Shown here in pieces: positions 42,282-51,304 of a DNA stretch of 64,000 bases. How positions within the stretch are numbered: position 1 is the first letter of the stretch; each line of letters begins with the position of its first letter. Below the pieces are notes generated by a model. The model did not search any database. It worked only from the letters and a program-made list of their open reading frames with translations, and was not told where the DNA came from. A program made the position numbers and the translations under genes. Origin of the DNA: Brucella pseudintermedia (GTDB lineage: Bacteria > Pseudomonadota > Alphaproteobacteria > Rhizobiales > Rhizobiaceae); NCBI RefSeq assembly GCF_042697365.1, contig NZ_CP137605.1. The stretch is one strand, 5' to 3'.

Positions 42282-44231
42282 TTACTGCCCCGTTCCCATG
42301 GATGATGGCGAGATAAACGGCCTGTCCCACGAGCCGCCCACGAAGAAATTGAGCGGCGGCTTTGCGGGCGGGGCTTCGGCAGGCGACTGACCGTTCTGAT
42401 CACCCGTGCCGCCTTCCTGCTGCTGTTGCGGCTGGCCGTTCGGAAAGACAACCTCACCGCTCAGCGCCAGGCTGCGATCCACAAATGGCACGATGCCTGC
42501 CAGCGTCAGCGTTCCGTCGGAGGTGTCGAGACGCGCATTTTCAAGCGTCGCCACACCATCGGAAAGATTGGCCTTCACATCCAGACGATTGAAGGCAAGC
42601 GCCACATTTTCCTTGCGTTCAAGCGCGAAAAAACGCTGGCTTTGCGCCTTGGAGAGAAAATCCTGCACGGCAAAACCCTGCATCTGGCCGTTGTTGAGCT
42701 GGATGGAAACGTTGCCCTGCGCGCTGGTCAGAAGGCCGGACCAACGATTGACCGGGCCTTTCATGAACAGGGAAACATTGCCCTTGCCGCTCACGAAGGG
42801 CTTCTCGAAGCCCATTGCGGTGAAGAATTGGGCGCTGTCGATATCCGAAGCGTTGAAGCGCAATTCGCCGCTCGCGCTTTTCAGGTCGCGTACGATCTGC
42901 ACATTGGCCTGCATGATGCCGTTGAAGGCCTTGGCGTCGCCGATGTCGAAGATAGCGCGGCCGCCGCGTATCTGCACGGCAGCCGCCACGCCCGTCATAT
43001 TAACCGGCCCCGCCGTGGCGTTCTGCGCGGAAAGACGCAGATCGACTTCGGCACGATCGATGAAGCTCGTGTCGACCAGTTCCCGGTCTGGATTGTCACG
43101 CTCGCTCGGCGAACGCGCGGCGCTGTCGGGAAGCGGAATGAAGGCTGAAAACAGGCGGCGAAGATCCAGCTTGTCGAAAGCCAGAGTGCCCGTCACCGCC
43201 GGTTGCGCCTGTTCCAGCCCGATTTCGATCACGCCCTTGGCAGGGCTGTCATTGGCGGTCATCTCCACGTCAGCGAATTTGAGCCGTTTCGGTGTCGCGG
43301 TGATGGCGGATTCCAGCGAAAACGCGCCGATCTCCGCGCTGCCCGCGACAGGCGGGAGGCTAAGCCAGCGCACTGCGCCGCTGAGTGACGGGGTTTTGCC
43401 GGTCAGGGCACCCTCGAAAAACCGGTCCTTGGAGATATTGGCCTTGCCCTGAAAAGTCAGGCTCAATGGATTGGAGGTGAGGCTTGCGGTCACATCCGAT
43501 GTGCCGCCCGCCAGGAGCGGCAGCGCCTGCGCGGCGGTCAGGCTGAACTGCGAAGTCTCGTCACGCCATCTGGCACTGCCTTTCAGCGTCGCGGCGCTGG
43601 ACGTACGCGGCCATTCCAATGTTGCGCTGAAATTGGTTATCTGCTCGTCGCTGGTGATTTCCGGTTCGCTGCCCGGTCGGTTGAAGGCAATCGTTCCGTC
43701 GCGAACCACGACGCGACCAAAAGGCTGCGAAGCCTGCTGCGCGGCGAGCGCATTGCCGCCGGAACCGCTTTGCTGCAATGCCCGCTGCGCGCGGATCGCG
43801 GTGCCAAGGCGTCCGTTGGAATTGGCGATGGCGTCGAGGAGCTGCGAGAAATTCGCGACCGGCCCGTCGAGGTTGACGTGCGGCCGGACGATCTGCGTTT
43901 CGGAAAACGAGATATGTCCCATGATGGCGTCAAGCGGCGAAAGTTCCACATCGATACGGTCGGCGCTCATGAGCGGCTTCTGGCCCTGATCGGTGAGCTT
44001 GCTGAGCGTCACGCCGTTCAGGGAGGCGCGCAGAACAGGGAATACTTTCAGGCGAGGCGCTTGCTTGAGTTCAACGCTGTAACCAGTCCAGGCGCTGATT
44101 TCCTGAGCAACGCGGATACGGATGGCATCGGTGGACACGATGAAAGGCACCACAGCCAGCAAGGTTGCTGCAGCCGCGGCGCAGAGAATGACGAGCGCAA
44201 TTATGAGGCGCGTAAATCGGGGCCAGCGCAT
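42282..44231 (-). CDS. AsmA-family envelope protein
   Basis: The 649-residue protein has one N-terminal membrane anchor (RLIIALVILCAAAAATLLAV) followed by a long beta-rich periplasmic region, the AsmA layout, with the opening PFIVSTDAIRIRVAQEISAW and the C-terminal domain (LSKAQSQRFFALERKENVALA in two parts, then LDTSDGTLTLAG). The last 60 residues are Pro/Gln-rich. AsmA-like proteins act in outer-membrane biogenesis and lipid transport. I take the start at 44231 (MRWPRFTRL); the frame is open to 44327, so a longer form is possible. Convergent with potI. Confidence 0.85.
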   Translation of the reverse strand: MRWPRFTRLIIALVILCAAAAATLLAVVPFIVSTDAIRIRVAQEISAWTGYSVELKQAPRLKVFPVLRASLNGVTLSKLTDQGQKPLMSADRIDVELSPLDAIMGHISFSETQIVRPHVNLDGPVANFSQLLDAIANSNGRLGTAIRAQRALQQSGSGGNALAAQQASQPFGRVVVRDGTIAFNRPGSEPEITSDEQITNFSATLEWPRTSSAATLKGSARWRDETSQFSLTAAQALPLLAGGTSDVTASLTSNPLSLTFQGKANISKDRFFEGALTGKTPSLSGAVRWLSLPPVAGSAEIGAFSLESAITATPKRLKFADVEMTANDSPAKGVIEIGLEQAQPAVTGTLAFDKLDLRRLFSAFIPLPDSAARSPSERDNPDRELVDTSFIDRAEVDLRLSAQNATAGPVNMTGVAAAVQIRGGRAIFDIGDAKAFNGIMQANVQIVRDLKSASGELRFNASDIDSAQFFTAMGFEKPFVSGKGNVSLFMKGPVNRWSGLLTSAQGNVSIQLNNGQMQGFAVQDFLSKAQSQRFFALERKENVALAFNRLDVKANLSDGVATLENARLDTSDGTLTLAGIVPFVDRSLALSGEVVFPNGQPQQQQEGGTGDQNGQSPAEAPPAKPPLNFFVGGSWDRPFISPSSMGTGQ

Positions 44232-44583
44232 CAACCATCCAATCAGTGAAACAAGGTTACGGTGTAAACTAGAGTATTTTTCAGTCAAATGGAAAGATGG
44301 GATGCCGCATAAATGCGGCGAAAACAAAGAGATAGGGTGCGCTTTGAAGGGTTGTGGCGCCCGAGAAGGGCGGCAAACGCCGAATGGTTAATCAATTGCT
44401 GCGCGGAAAATTAACCCTGATTTTACAGAGGCTACCAAGATGTAAACCCGAAACCAAGAATTTAAGCCCTTGTTAACCGGCTTCACGCGATAAGGAATGC
44501 AACACCTGAGTGATGATCGAGCTGCCGTTTCCGGTGCTCCGTTGCGAATTGCTTTTGTGTCCTTTTGTCTCTGAGATTCCGAT

Positions 44584-44611
44584 AGCGCCGGTTCGTCCGG
44601 CGCTTTTTTTT
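44584..44611 (+). terminator. Strong plus-strand intrinsic terminator without an obvious gene
   Basis: AGCGCCGG (44584-44591), TTCGT loop, CCGGCGCT (44597-44604), then seven T (44605-44611 region). The T-tract is on the plus strand only, so it does not suit pdhS, which ends at 44649 on the minus strand. No gene reads into it: the DNA back to 44328 is the upstream region of the AsmA gene. See the small-RNA finding. Confidence 0.85.
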
Positions 44612-44648
44612 GCCCACGCAGGGGCATGGGAATCTTCCGGAGGGAAGG

Positions 44649-47600
44649 TCAGTCAGCCAGAACGCGGGTGGGCGGAAAGGCGATCTCGACCACCGTTCCG
44701 TGGCCCGGCGTGGAATCGATGGCAAATTGCGCCCGATTTGCTTCCACCATGGCTTTGGTCAGCGGCAGGCCCAGGCCGGTGCCTTCGCTGCGCCAGTCCC
44801 TGGCGCTTTCAGCCTTGCGGCGTTCCAGCGCGTTGACCTGCCGGAAGGGTTTCAGCGCCTGCTCGACCTCGGATTTGGTCATGCCGATGCCGGTATCGCG
44901 CACCCGCATCACGACATCGCCGTTCAATTCGTAGCTTGTCGACACGATTACCTGACCGCCCGGCGCGGTGAAGCGCACCGCGTTGGACAGAAGGTTCAGT
45001 GCAACCTGCTTGATCGAGCGCGCATCGGCAACAATGTCGGGCAGGTTGGACTGGAAACTGGAGCGGATGATGACGCGCTCGCGGTTGGCCTGCGGCTGCA
45101 TCAGCGCTATGGCTTCCGCAATGGCATCGTTGAGCGACACCGCTTCAAACTGCATGTCGAGAGCGCCGGCTTCGATCTTCGAGATGTCGAGCAGGTCATT
45201 GACCAGCGCCAGCACATGATTGCCGGAACGATTGATGTCGCGCAGATAATCCCGATAACGGTCATTGCCGATAGGACCGAACTTCTCGTCAGCCATCAGT
45301 TCCGAAAAGCCGATGATCGCATTGAGCGGCGTGCGGATTTCGTGGCTGATGCGCGCCAGAAATTCGGTCTTCTGGCTCGAGGCTCGCTCGGCCTCCTTGC
45401 GTGCATTGGTCAGTTCTTCTTCGGTGCGCTTCCACTGCGTGATGTCACGCAGCACGGCGCAGAACCCGCGCGTATGCGGCAGTTTGCCGATGGTCATGAA
45501 CAGCGGAATGAACCCGCCCTTTGCTTCACGGCCAATCACCTCGCGCCCATCGTTGAGAACGCTCAGCACGCCGTTGCCGGAAAGACCGTGCAGATAGTCC
45601 ATCGCCGCGCGCTGGCTTTCGATGGCAAACAGCATGGAGAAGAACTTGCCTTCCGTCTCCTCGCGATCATAGCCGAAAAGGGCCGAGGCCGAATGGTTCA
45701 TGGAGCGGATGCGGCCTTCCGGGTCGATGAGGACAACGCCGTCGGTCGCCGTGTCGAGAATGGTCTTCAGTTCCTCGACATGATCGGCAAGCGCCTGCTT
45801 CTCGTCGTCCGTATCCATCGCAACCGGCGTTTCAGCCGGAGCGGCGGTTTCGGCCAAGGCCGGTGCGGCCGGTGTCGCCGCAGGCATCAGGCTTAGCATG
45901 AGTGCACGGCCATCACGCCAGGCAATGGCATTGAGGTGTGCATCGACAGGTTCTTCGCTGCCATCGGCGCGGCGCAGAACCATGCCCTGTCGTGTTTCGC
46001 CATCGTCGCTTTCGCTGTTGAACAGCACATCGACGCCGCCCGCGCCGCGAATATCGCCAAGCGATTCATAGCCGGTCAAATCGAGCAGCGCCTGATTGAC
46101 GTAATGAATCTCATCGCCCGAATGGATGATGACCGGCACAGGCAGGTTGGCCAGCAGGGCGGTTTCATCGGCAGGGATTGCTGTGGGTGCCGGAAGTGCC
46201 GCTTCTTCCACGGTAGGCTCGACCGGCTTCGGGGTTTCGACAACAGCCTCTTCCGCTATCGCGCTCGCTTCGCTTTCGGCACGTGAACTTGCAAGACCCT
46301 GCTTGCGCAGACGGTCGGCGATTTCGCGAAAGGCATTGCGTTCGGTTTTGGTCAGTCCGCCTTCGGGGCGCTCTTCGCGCTCCCGTTCCTTCAGGATGCG
46401 CGCCTGATCCGCAGCCACCTTCTCCTGCGCGCAGGCGTTCAGCAGGCTGATGACCTTGTCGGATTCGCGACGGCCCGGCGTCGGCGCAATATCGAGCGGC
46501 GGCTTGGGCAAGGTTGCGGCAGGCCTGTCGTCATTGGCAACTTCTTCGCCCAGCGCCAGAATATCGTCATCTTCGACAGGGATCGCCGTTTCAACGGTCT
46601 CGCTGGCGGGCTTGCGCGTTTGCGGGATGCCGCCTGCAAGCACCAGGCCGATTTTTTCGGGGTCCTTTTCCGCATCCGCCGGGCGGACCACGCCGAAGCC
46701 GCGAAAGCCGGTGAATTCCCGGTCACGGGAATAGACGGGCAGGGCGGCAAGCTCCACCGGCACACGCAGGTCCGTGCCTTCGACCGGCCACATCAGGCGT
46801 TTTCCCGACCACGTATCGCGCTTGTCGAGGAGGGCGGCAATGCTGCCATCGGGATCGAAGCCGAAGACATTGGCGACATCGGCAAAGCGGCGTCCGACGA
46901 CATCGGCTGCATTCGGCCCGATCGTCGCTGCAAGATCCGGGGATACTTCGCTGAATGCGCCATCCGGCCCGACCTTCCAGATGAAGCGCGCGGGCGGCGC
47001 ATCCTGATCGAACACAAAATTTCGGGATTTCGGCTGATCGGCGGGAGCCTCTTCGCGCATATCGACATGCGCGCTCTCCACGGGCTCGGGAAGCATCTCT
47101 TCCAGTATTTCCTCCGCCTCGCCCGGCAGCGCAACTGGCGTTGACTGTTGGGCTTCAGGCGCATCGCCGATGATGCAGAGAAGATGCATGGGGCGCGTAT
47201 CGGTCAGCCGCGCGATAGCTCCCGGCACAGAATGGTTTCCGGCGCGGATGCGGCGCTTGACGATACGGTCAGCCGCGTCGGCGGCTTCGATGACGAGGTC
47301 TTCCAGTGTGGCGGAAGAAATTTCAAGCGCGGCAAAACGCGGGCTCGCTGCAATCACGCGGCTGTCCGCGTCGATCAGGGCGACATGCGTGCTTTCATCG
47401 CTGAGACCGGAAATAATTGCGTCCGCTTCGCCATCCTTGCCATCGGCGGTCAGCAGCAGGCCGGACACGCCGTCGGGAAGTGCGATATGCGAAACGCTGA
47501 AACGGGTAAGGTCCGATCGCAGGCCCCCGCCAAGACGAATGGAAATGGTGCGGGTTTCACCGTCCGTATTGCTGTTCGATGAGGCAATTTGCCGGCGTGT

Positions 47601-47795
47601 GGCAATGGGCAGATCAAGGCTGCTGCCAATCAAGTCTTCGACGCGCTCGAAGCCGAAAAGCTTTGCGCCGGGACCATTGACCCAGAGCACCGCCGACAGG
47701 TCATGCGTCAGCACGAGCTGCGCATCGCCCTTTGCAAAGCCCTCGCGGATAGAATCCAGCGCGGCAATATCGATGAAGGGGTATGATCCTGACAT
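44649..47795 (-). CDS. pdhS: PdhS: cytoplasmic PAS-containing hybrid-free histidine kinase
   Basis: The 1048-residue kinase matches Brucella PdhS, a PleC/DivJ homologue that acts with DivK in the asymmetric cell cycle and sits at the old pole. There is no membrane span. A long N-terminal sensory region of PAS-like segments ends in a recognisable PAS domain (HVEELKTILDTATDGVVLID, then ASALFGYDREETEGKFF) at about 675-790. The HisKA box FLARISHEIRTPLNAIIG puts the phospho-His near residue 816. HATPase boxes: NLLSNAVRFT, DTGIGM, GTGLGLPLTK. No receiver domain. The start follows AAGGACTGGT. Confidence 0.9.
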   Translation of the reverse strand: MSGSYPFIDIAALDSIREGFAKGDAQLVLTHDLSAVLWVNGPGAKLFGFERVEDLIGSSLDLPIATRRQIASSNSNTDGETRTISIRLGGGLRSDLTRFSVSHIALPDGVSGLLLTADGKDGEADAIISGLSDESTHVALIDADSRVIAASPRFAALEISSATLEDLVIEAADAADRIVKRRIRAGNHSVPGAIARLTDTRPMHLLCIIGDAPEAQQSTPVALPGEAEEILEEMLPEPVESAHVDMREEAPADQPKSRNFVFDQDAPPARFIWKVGPDGAFSEVSPDLAATIGPNAADVVGRRFADVANVFGFDPDGSIAALLDKRDTWSGKRLMWPVEGTDLRVPVELAALPVYSRDREFTGFRGFGVVRPADAEKDPEKIGLVLAGGIPQTRKPASETVETAIPVEDDDILALGEEVANDDRPAATLPKPPLDIAPTPGRRESDKVISLLNACAQEKVAADQARILKEREREERPEGGLTKTERNAFREIADRLRKQGLASSRAESEASAIAEEAVVETPKPVEPTVEEAALPAPTAIPADETALLANLPVPVIIHSGDEIHYVNQALLDLTGYESLGDIRGAGGVDVLFNSESDDGETRQGMVLRRADGSEEPVDAHLNAIAWRDGRALMLSLMPAATPAAPALAETAAPAETPVAMDTDDEKQALADHVEELKTILDTATDGVVLIDPEGRIRSMNHSASALFGYDREETEGKFFSMLFAIESQRAAMDYLHGLSGNGVLSVLNDGREVIGREAKGGFIPLFMTIGKLPHTRGFCAVLRDITQWKRTEEELTNARKEAERASSQKTEFLARISHEIRTPLNAIIGFSELMADEKFGPIGNDRYRDYLRDINRSGNHVLALVNDLLDISKIEAGALDMQFEAVSLNDAIAEAIALMQPQANRERVIIRSSFQSNLPDIVADARSIKQVALNLLSNAVRFTAPGGQVIVSTSYELNGDVVMRVRDTGIGMTKSEVEQALKPFRQVNALERRKAESARDWRSEGTGLGLPLTKAMVEANRAQFAIDSTPGHGTVVEIAFPPTRVLAD

Positions 47796-48147
47796 ACCAG
47801 TCCTTACCTGTTCTTTCGACCGCCCGCAGTGCTCGTTAACGCCCTGTTAATAAGCCTCTTGTGGGCGCGGGTCCACATTGCCATTGGATATGGGCCGCAT
47901 TTTCTATTTCATTAGTTAATACCGGAAAGGCAATTTTACAGGCCCAAGCCAATATCCCGGTTGTGCACAGCCGGTCACCTATAATGGTTACCAGCCCGTG
48001 ACCTTTATCAGCGCGATTTGACATAGAAACCCGCAATTGGGAATTTCTCAAAAAATAGAGCTATAATCACTTGCAATATGGATCGATTCTCCGTATGTGA
48101 CCCCCTGTCGGCGACGCCAGAGCGTCACGCAGCCGACACAAAGGTAC

Positions 48148-48224
48148 GCGGTCGTAGCTCAGTTGGTTAGAGCGCAGGATTGTGGCTCCTGAGGTCGTTG
48201 GTTCAACTCCAACCGACCGTACCA
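48148..48224 (+). tRNA. tRNA-His (anticodon GTG)
   Basis: A 77-base cloverleaf with encoded CCA. Acceptor GCGGTCG pairs with CGACCGT, giving a G-U first pair. D arm GCTC/GAGC, anticodon stem CAGGA/TCCTG with loop TTGTGGC and anticodon at 48182-48184, TPsiC loop TTCAACT. The discriminator is A73 and there is no G-1:C73 pair, as is known for alphaproteobacterial tRNA-His. Confidence 0.96.
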
Positions 48225-48370
48225 TTGCCTCCACATATTTACCGATGTCGAGAAGCGCTGACGCAAGATTTGCGTGGCGGCTCGTTACATTGGAACCAAT
48301 TTCCCATCCTTCCATTCGGCTTATAGCGGCGAACCTTAACGCCGCTCAAACCAACAGGAGGATTTGATCC

Positions 48371-48583
48371 ATGAAACAGGTCAACCCGACTGAAGCAAGG
48401 CAAGGGCGCGAAGGCAAGCCCATTCTCATGGTTTTGCTGGTTAGCATCGTGGCGGCGCTCGCCGTCTGGATCTTGGTTGAAATCTATGGGGCTGCCATTT
48501 CTCCCGACCAGAACACGCCTAATGGCGAGAATTCCCTGCCGCCGGCCGCGACAGAAACGGTTCCTCCGGCTTCGGCGGAATGA
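48371..48583 (+). CDS. Small single-span membrane protein
   Basis: The 70-residue protein begins MKQVNPTEARQGREGKP, spans the membrane once (ILMVLLVSIVAALAVWILVE) and ends in a Pro/Ala/Thr-rich tail (LPPAATETVPPASAE). AGGAGGAT lies at the ideal distance upstream. No family recognised. It is followed by mgtC after 54 bp on the same strand. Upstream, a 7-bp stem at about 48325-48346 may end the tRNA transcript. Confidence 0.75.
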   Translation: MKQVNPTEARQGREGKPILMVLLVSIVAALAVWILVEIYGAAISPDQNTPNGENSLPPAATETVPPASAE

Positions 48584-48637
48584 GCCGCAAGCCAATGATC
48601 ATAGCGGAACCAAACTCTGCCATGCCCGTTATCGGGC

Positions 48638-49153
48638 ATGGATCAATTCTGGGCTGAATTCACGCACGACAATGCAATCAGTTTGCCGGTGGTTCTGGCG
48701 CGGATGTTGCTGGCAACGCTGCTCGGCTCCATCATCGGTCTCGAACGTGAATGGCGCAGGCGCCCCGCCGGGCTAAAGACCCATATGCTGGTCTGTCTCG
48801 CCTCAGCCACCTTCACGATTGTGTCGCTGGAACTGGTCAATGTGCCTGTGTTCGACGATCAAAATATACGGATGGACCCTTCGCGGCTGGTGGAAGCAAT
48901 CACGAGTGGCGTGGCCTTTCTGGCGGCTGGCTTCATCATTTTCGCGCGCGGAAAAATAATGGGTATCACGACCGGCGCGGGCATGTGGCTTGCTGCCGCA
49001 GTCGGTCTCGCCAGCGGTCTCGGCCTCTGGCATATCGCAATCATGGCCACATTTATCGCCGTCGCGGTTCTGGTCGTAGTGGGAAAGATGGAAAACTCGG
49101 TCGGCCCGGACAACAGCAAGGTTGGAAACAAAAACGAGGACCAGTCCTCCTGA
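48638..49153 (+). CDS. mgtC: MgtC/SapB-family inner-membrane protein
   Basis: MgtC proteins help intracellular pathogens grow in macrophages and in low magnesium, partly by acting on F1Fo ATPase. The 171-residue protein has about five spans with the family core RMLLATLLGSIIGLEREWRR and the later AFLAAGFIIFARGKIMGITTG followed by AGMWLAAAVG. It lacks the C-terminal soluble domain of Salmonella MgtC, which is normal for the shorter members. No Shine-Dalgarno is visible and the ATG lies in a perfect hairpin (48621-48640). Assignment to the Brucella virulence MgtC is inferred. Confidence 0.8.
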   Translation: MDQFWAEFTHDNAISLPVVLARMLLATLLGSIIGLEREWRRRPAGLKTHMLVCLASATFTIVSLELVNVPVFDDQNIRMDPSRLVEAITSGVAFLAAGFIIFARGKIMGITTGAGMWLAAAVGLASGLGLWHIAIMATFIAVAVLVVVGKMENSVGPDNSKVGNKNEDQSS

Positions 49154-49248
49154 GCGGCCGTCGCAGCGGTGGCATGGCTTATTGCTGAAAACGGGATCAT
49201 TCCGTGCCGAATGATCCCGAACTGGTTCAGCTTCGCAGAATTTCGCGA

Positions 49249-50460
49249 TCAGTTGCTTGCGGCTTCGAAGCCTTCAACCACTTTCTCGACGATTTCGTCT
49301 TTTTTCCTGTCGAAAAGATCACGATGACCGGCATGTGCAACCCAAGTGATGGAAACGTCCATCCCCAATGCCTTGACCCGCTCGGCATAATCCTGCGTAT
49401 CGCTTGGCGGAACAATGGTATCCTCGAGCCCCTGGAAAATCGAAACAGGCGCGTCGATTCTTGCGGAACCGGCATTGTTGCGTTTCAGGGCTTCAACCCA
49501 ATCCTTATGATCCGTAATATTATCGGTGACCGCAGGGTCCTGGCTTTGCGCCAGTGCGCCCAGCACACCCACCACGCAGGTTGACTGCGCGGCCTCGAGA
49601 AGTTTGTGGCCTTCGGCGGCAAAAAGAGTTTTGTCGAGATTGTAGGCGTCGATGTAGCTTTGCCCGACAAGCAGCGTGTAGGGCACCTTGGCCTTGAAGA
49701 AGGCATTTATCGTCGCGTCAGGCCTGAGAACAGTCGAAGCAGGAGCCAGGGCTACGAGCGAGCGAATTTTATTCTCAGGGGCGTAAGTTGCGGCGATTTC
49801 GCCTGCAAACAGCGCGGCGGCTCCGCCTTGGGACCAGCCGACCAGCGAAACGTCTTTGCCGATATTCGCTTCACTGATGGAGCGCGCCGCACGCAGCATA
49901 TTATGTACGTCACGCGCCGAATCCACGCCCGCGAGATAACGGTGAACGGCGTCGGAACCAAGCCCGGCATAATCCGGCGCGACAATCGCATATCCCCTTG
50001 CAAGCCAGTCCTGAAGAAATGGAATGCCGATGTCGATGGCATACTCGCCGCGTTGCACGAATTCCTGAACCGGATTTGGCGCAAGCGATGGAGCGCAGCC
50101 ACGCGCCGCCCCTGTTGTGCCATGCAGCCAGGACACCACCGGATAGGGTGTGGCGCCGTCTGTCTGCTTCGGCGCGATGACCAGACCGCTTGCCGGAACG
50201 TGCGTTCCATCCCAGCGCTCCGAAACGTAGAGCACGCGCCAGGCCGATGCGCCAGCGGGAGCCTCTAGCGGTTCCTGACGAATAATGCTGCCAACCGGTA
50301 AAGAGGAGAAATTTTCCGGCGTTTCATAAAACGCCGTTACAGGAAATGGCGGCACTTTCGCCAGCGAGAGATCGAAACCTTCCAGTTTTTGCGCCGCAGC
50401 TAAATTAGAATATGAAAATGCCACTGCGGATGCAAGAAGTACAGCATATCTGGTCTTCAT
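49249..50460 (-). CDS. Secreted alpha/beta-hydrolase, secretory-lipase (LIP) type
   Basis: The 403-residue precursor has a Sec signal peptide (MKTRYAVLLASAVAFSYSNLAAA). The nucleophile elbow is GWSQGG (Ser) near residue 210, with the acid probably Asp in FQGLEDTIVPPSD and the His in AHAGHRDLF. The early part SWLHGTTGAARGCAPS recalls the secretory lipase family of fungi and bacteria. Substrate unknown: triglycerides or other esters. Upstream (50461-50560) is strongly AT-rich; no ribosome binding site is obvious. Confidence 0.8.
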   Translation of the reverse strand: MKTRYAVLLASAVAFSYSNLAAAQKLEGFDLSLAKVPPFPVTAFYETPENFSSLPVGSIIRQEPLEAPAGASAWRVLYVSERWDGTHVPASGLVIAPKQTDGATPYPVVSWLHGTTGAARGCAPSLAPNPVQEFVQRGEYAIDIGIPFLQDWLARGYAIVAPDYAGLGSDAVHRYLAGVDSARDVHNMLRAARSISEANIGKDVSLVGWSQGGAAALFAGEIAATYAPENKIRSLVALAPASTVLRPDATINAFFKAKVPYTLLVGQSYIDAYNLDKTLFAAEGHKLLEAAQSTCVVGVLGALAQSQDPAVTDNITDHKDWVEALKRNNAGSARIDAPVSIFQGLEDTIVPPSDTQDYAERVKALGMDVSITWVAHAGHRDLFDRKKDEIVEKVVEGFEAASN

Positions 50461-50564
50461 TTATTAATTTCCCATTTGCTAATATTTTGTTTAATATTGT
50501 TTTATTCAAATTTAGTAGCAGCTTATCTTTTTTTAGGCAATTGCCATATTCATAATAAAACAAT

Positions 50565-50600
50565 AAAGCGGTCCCGGTATATTCGGGGCCGCTTTTTCTC
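50565..50600. terminator. Bidirectional intrinsic terminator
   Basis: A 12-bp stem AAAGCGGTCCCG (50565-50576) with CGGGGCCGCTTT (50584-50595), one G-T wobble, followed by T on the plus strand and by TATTGTTTTATT on the minus strand. It lies 50 bp beyond the stop of the gene at 50649-50888. Confidence 0.8.
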
Positions 50601-50648
50601 TTCGTTTATTTATTTCCCAATCTTATGGGAGAGGGGCCGGATAGAAGA

Positions 50649-50888
50649 TCAAGTCCCGGCAAGTGCCTCGGCGATGCTGTCCTTCAAGGCGAGGCGCTGC
50701 TTGCGCAGATTCGTTTCTTCCTCCTGGCTTACGGGAGCGATCTTTGTTTCCGCCCGGTGGATGCGATCGTTCACTGAATCATATTCTTCCAGAATGCGGG
50801 CAAAACGGGAATCCTTTGCCTTCAGGGCATGGATGGCTTCGAGTTGGCCGGGAAACTCTTCACCGAGCGTGTGGGGGGTATTCGACAT
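50649..50888 (-). CDS. YdcH/DUF465-family small helical protein
   Basis: The 79-residue protein forms a helical hairpin: EEFPGQLEAIHALKAKDSRF, then ILEEYDSVNDRIHRAE and LRKQRLALKDSIAEAL. This is the DUF465 pattern (YdcH), common small cytosolic proteins of unknown role. The start MSNTPHTLG at 50888 follows AAGGAAGGAG. The frame is open to 50978, but family length supports the short start. Confidence 0.85.
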   Translation of the reverse strand: MSNTPHTLGEEFPGQLEAIHALKAKDSRFARILEEYDSVNDRIHRAETKIAPVSQEEETNLRKQRLALKDSIAEALAGT

Positions 50889-51082
50889 TCCAAGGCTCCT
50901 TCCTTTGGGTTGAAAAGAGCTTCGCAAGCCCGCGAGCGGGCGGCATTGATCGCAATCAAGTTGGGTGGAAGGGAACATGTCGAAACTGCATGGCTGTCAT
51001 GCAAATGTTGGTCTTCTAAGTCACGGGACTTATCACCATTTCATGGGTGCGGACCGATGAAGTGTCCGTGATGGAGAGAAAA

Positions 51083-51241
51083 ATGTTTACCCGCTTCAAT
51101 AATCGTTTCGGTCGTGCATTCGCGCAATTCGGCAGCGCCGTTCGTGCTTCTGCGGCTGTGCGCGCTGGTCAGAAGCCTGCTGCCCATGACCTTGAGACGC
51201 TTGGCATCGACGTCGATCAGTTCCGTCGCATTCAGGGTTGA
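51083..51241 (+). CDS. Small basic protein (52 residues)
   Basis: The product, starting MFTRFNNRFGRAFAQFGSAV and ending LETLGIDVDQFRRIQG, has an amphipathic basic N-terminal helix and a C-terminal motif reminiscent of DUF1127-type ends, but no family is certain. GGAGAG stands just upstream. An in-frame start at 51047 is less likely. It is monocistronic with a strong terminator 35 bp after the stop, which supports its expression. Confidence 0.6.
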   Translation: MFTRFNNRFGRAFAQFGSAVRASAAVRAGQKPAAHDLETLGIDVDQFRRIQG

Positions 51242-51274
51242 ACGGCCAAGTAAGCGTAAGTGTATATGAGTAAA

Positions 51275-51299
51275 AAAAGCCCGGCTTTGCCGGGCTTTT
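51275..51299. terminator. Bidirectional terminator before tctA
   Basis: AAAAGCCCGGC (51275-51285), TTT loop, GCCGGGCTTTT (51289-51299): an 11-bp perfect stem with A/T on both sides, serving the small basic gene on the plus strand and tctA on the minus strand. Confidence 0.9.
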
Positions 51300-51304
51300 G
51301 TCGT

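Noticed and set aside
44388..44627. Minus-strand ORF of 79 codons between the AsmA gene and pdhS
   Set aside because: It crosses a strong terminator hairpin, has low-complexity basic composition and no ribosome binding site.
48067..48315. Minus-strand ORF of 82 codons containing a VGVEPTTSGATILRSNQ segment
   Set aside because: It reads across the tRNA-His gene in antisense; this kind of peptide is a well-known artefact of tRNA regions.
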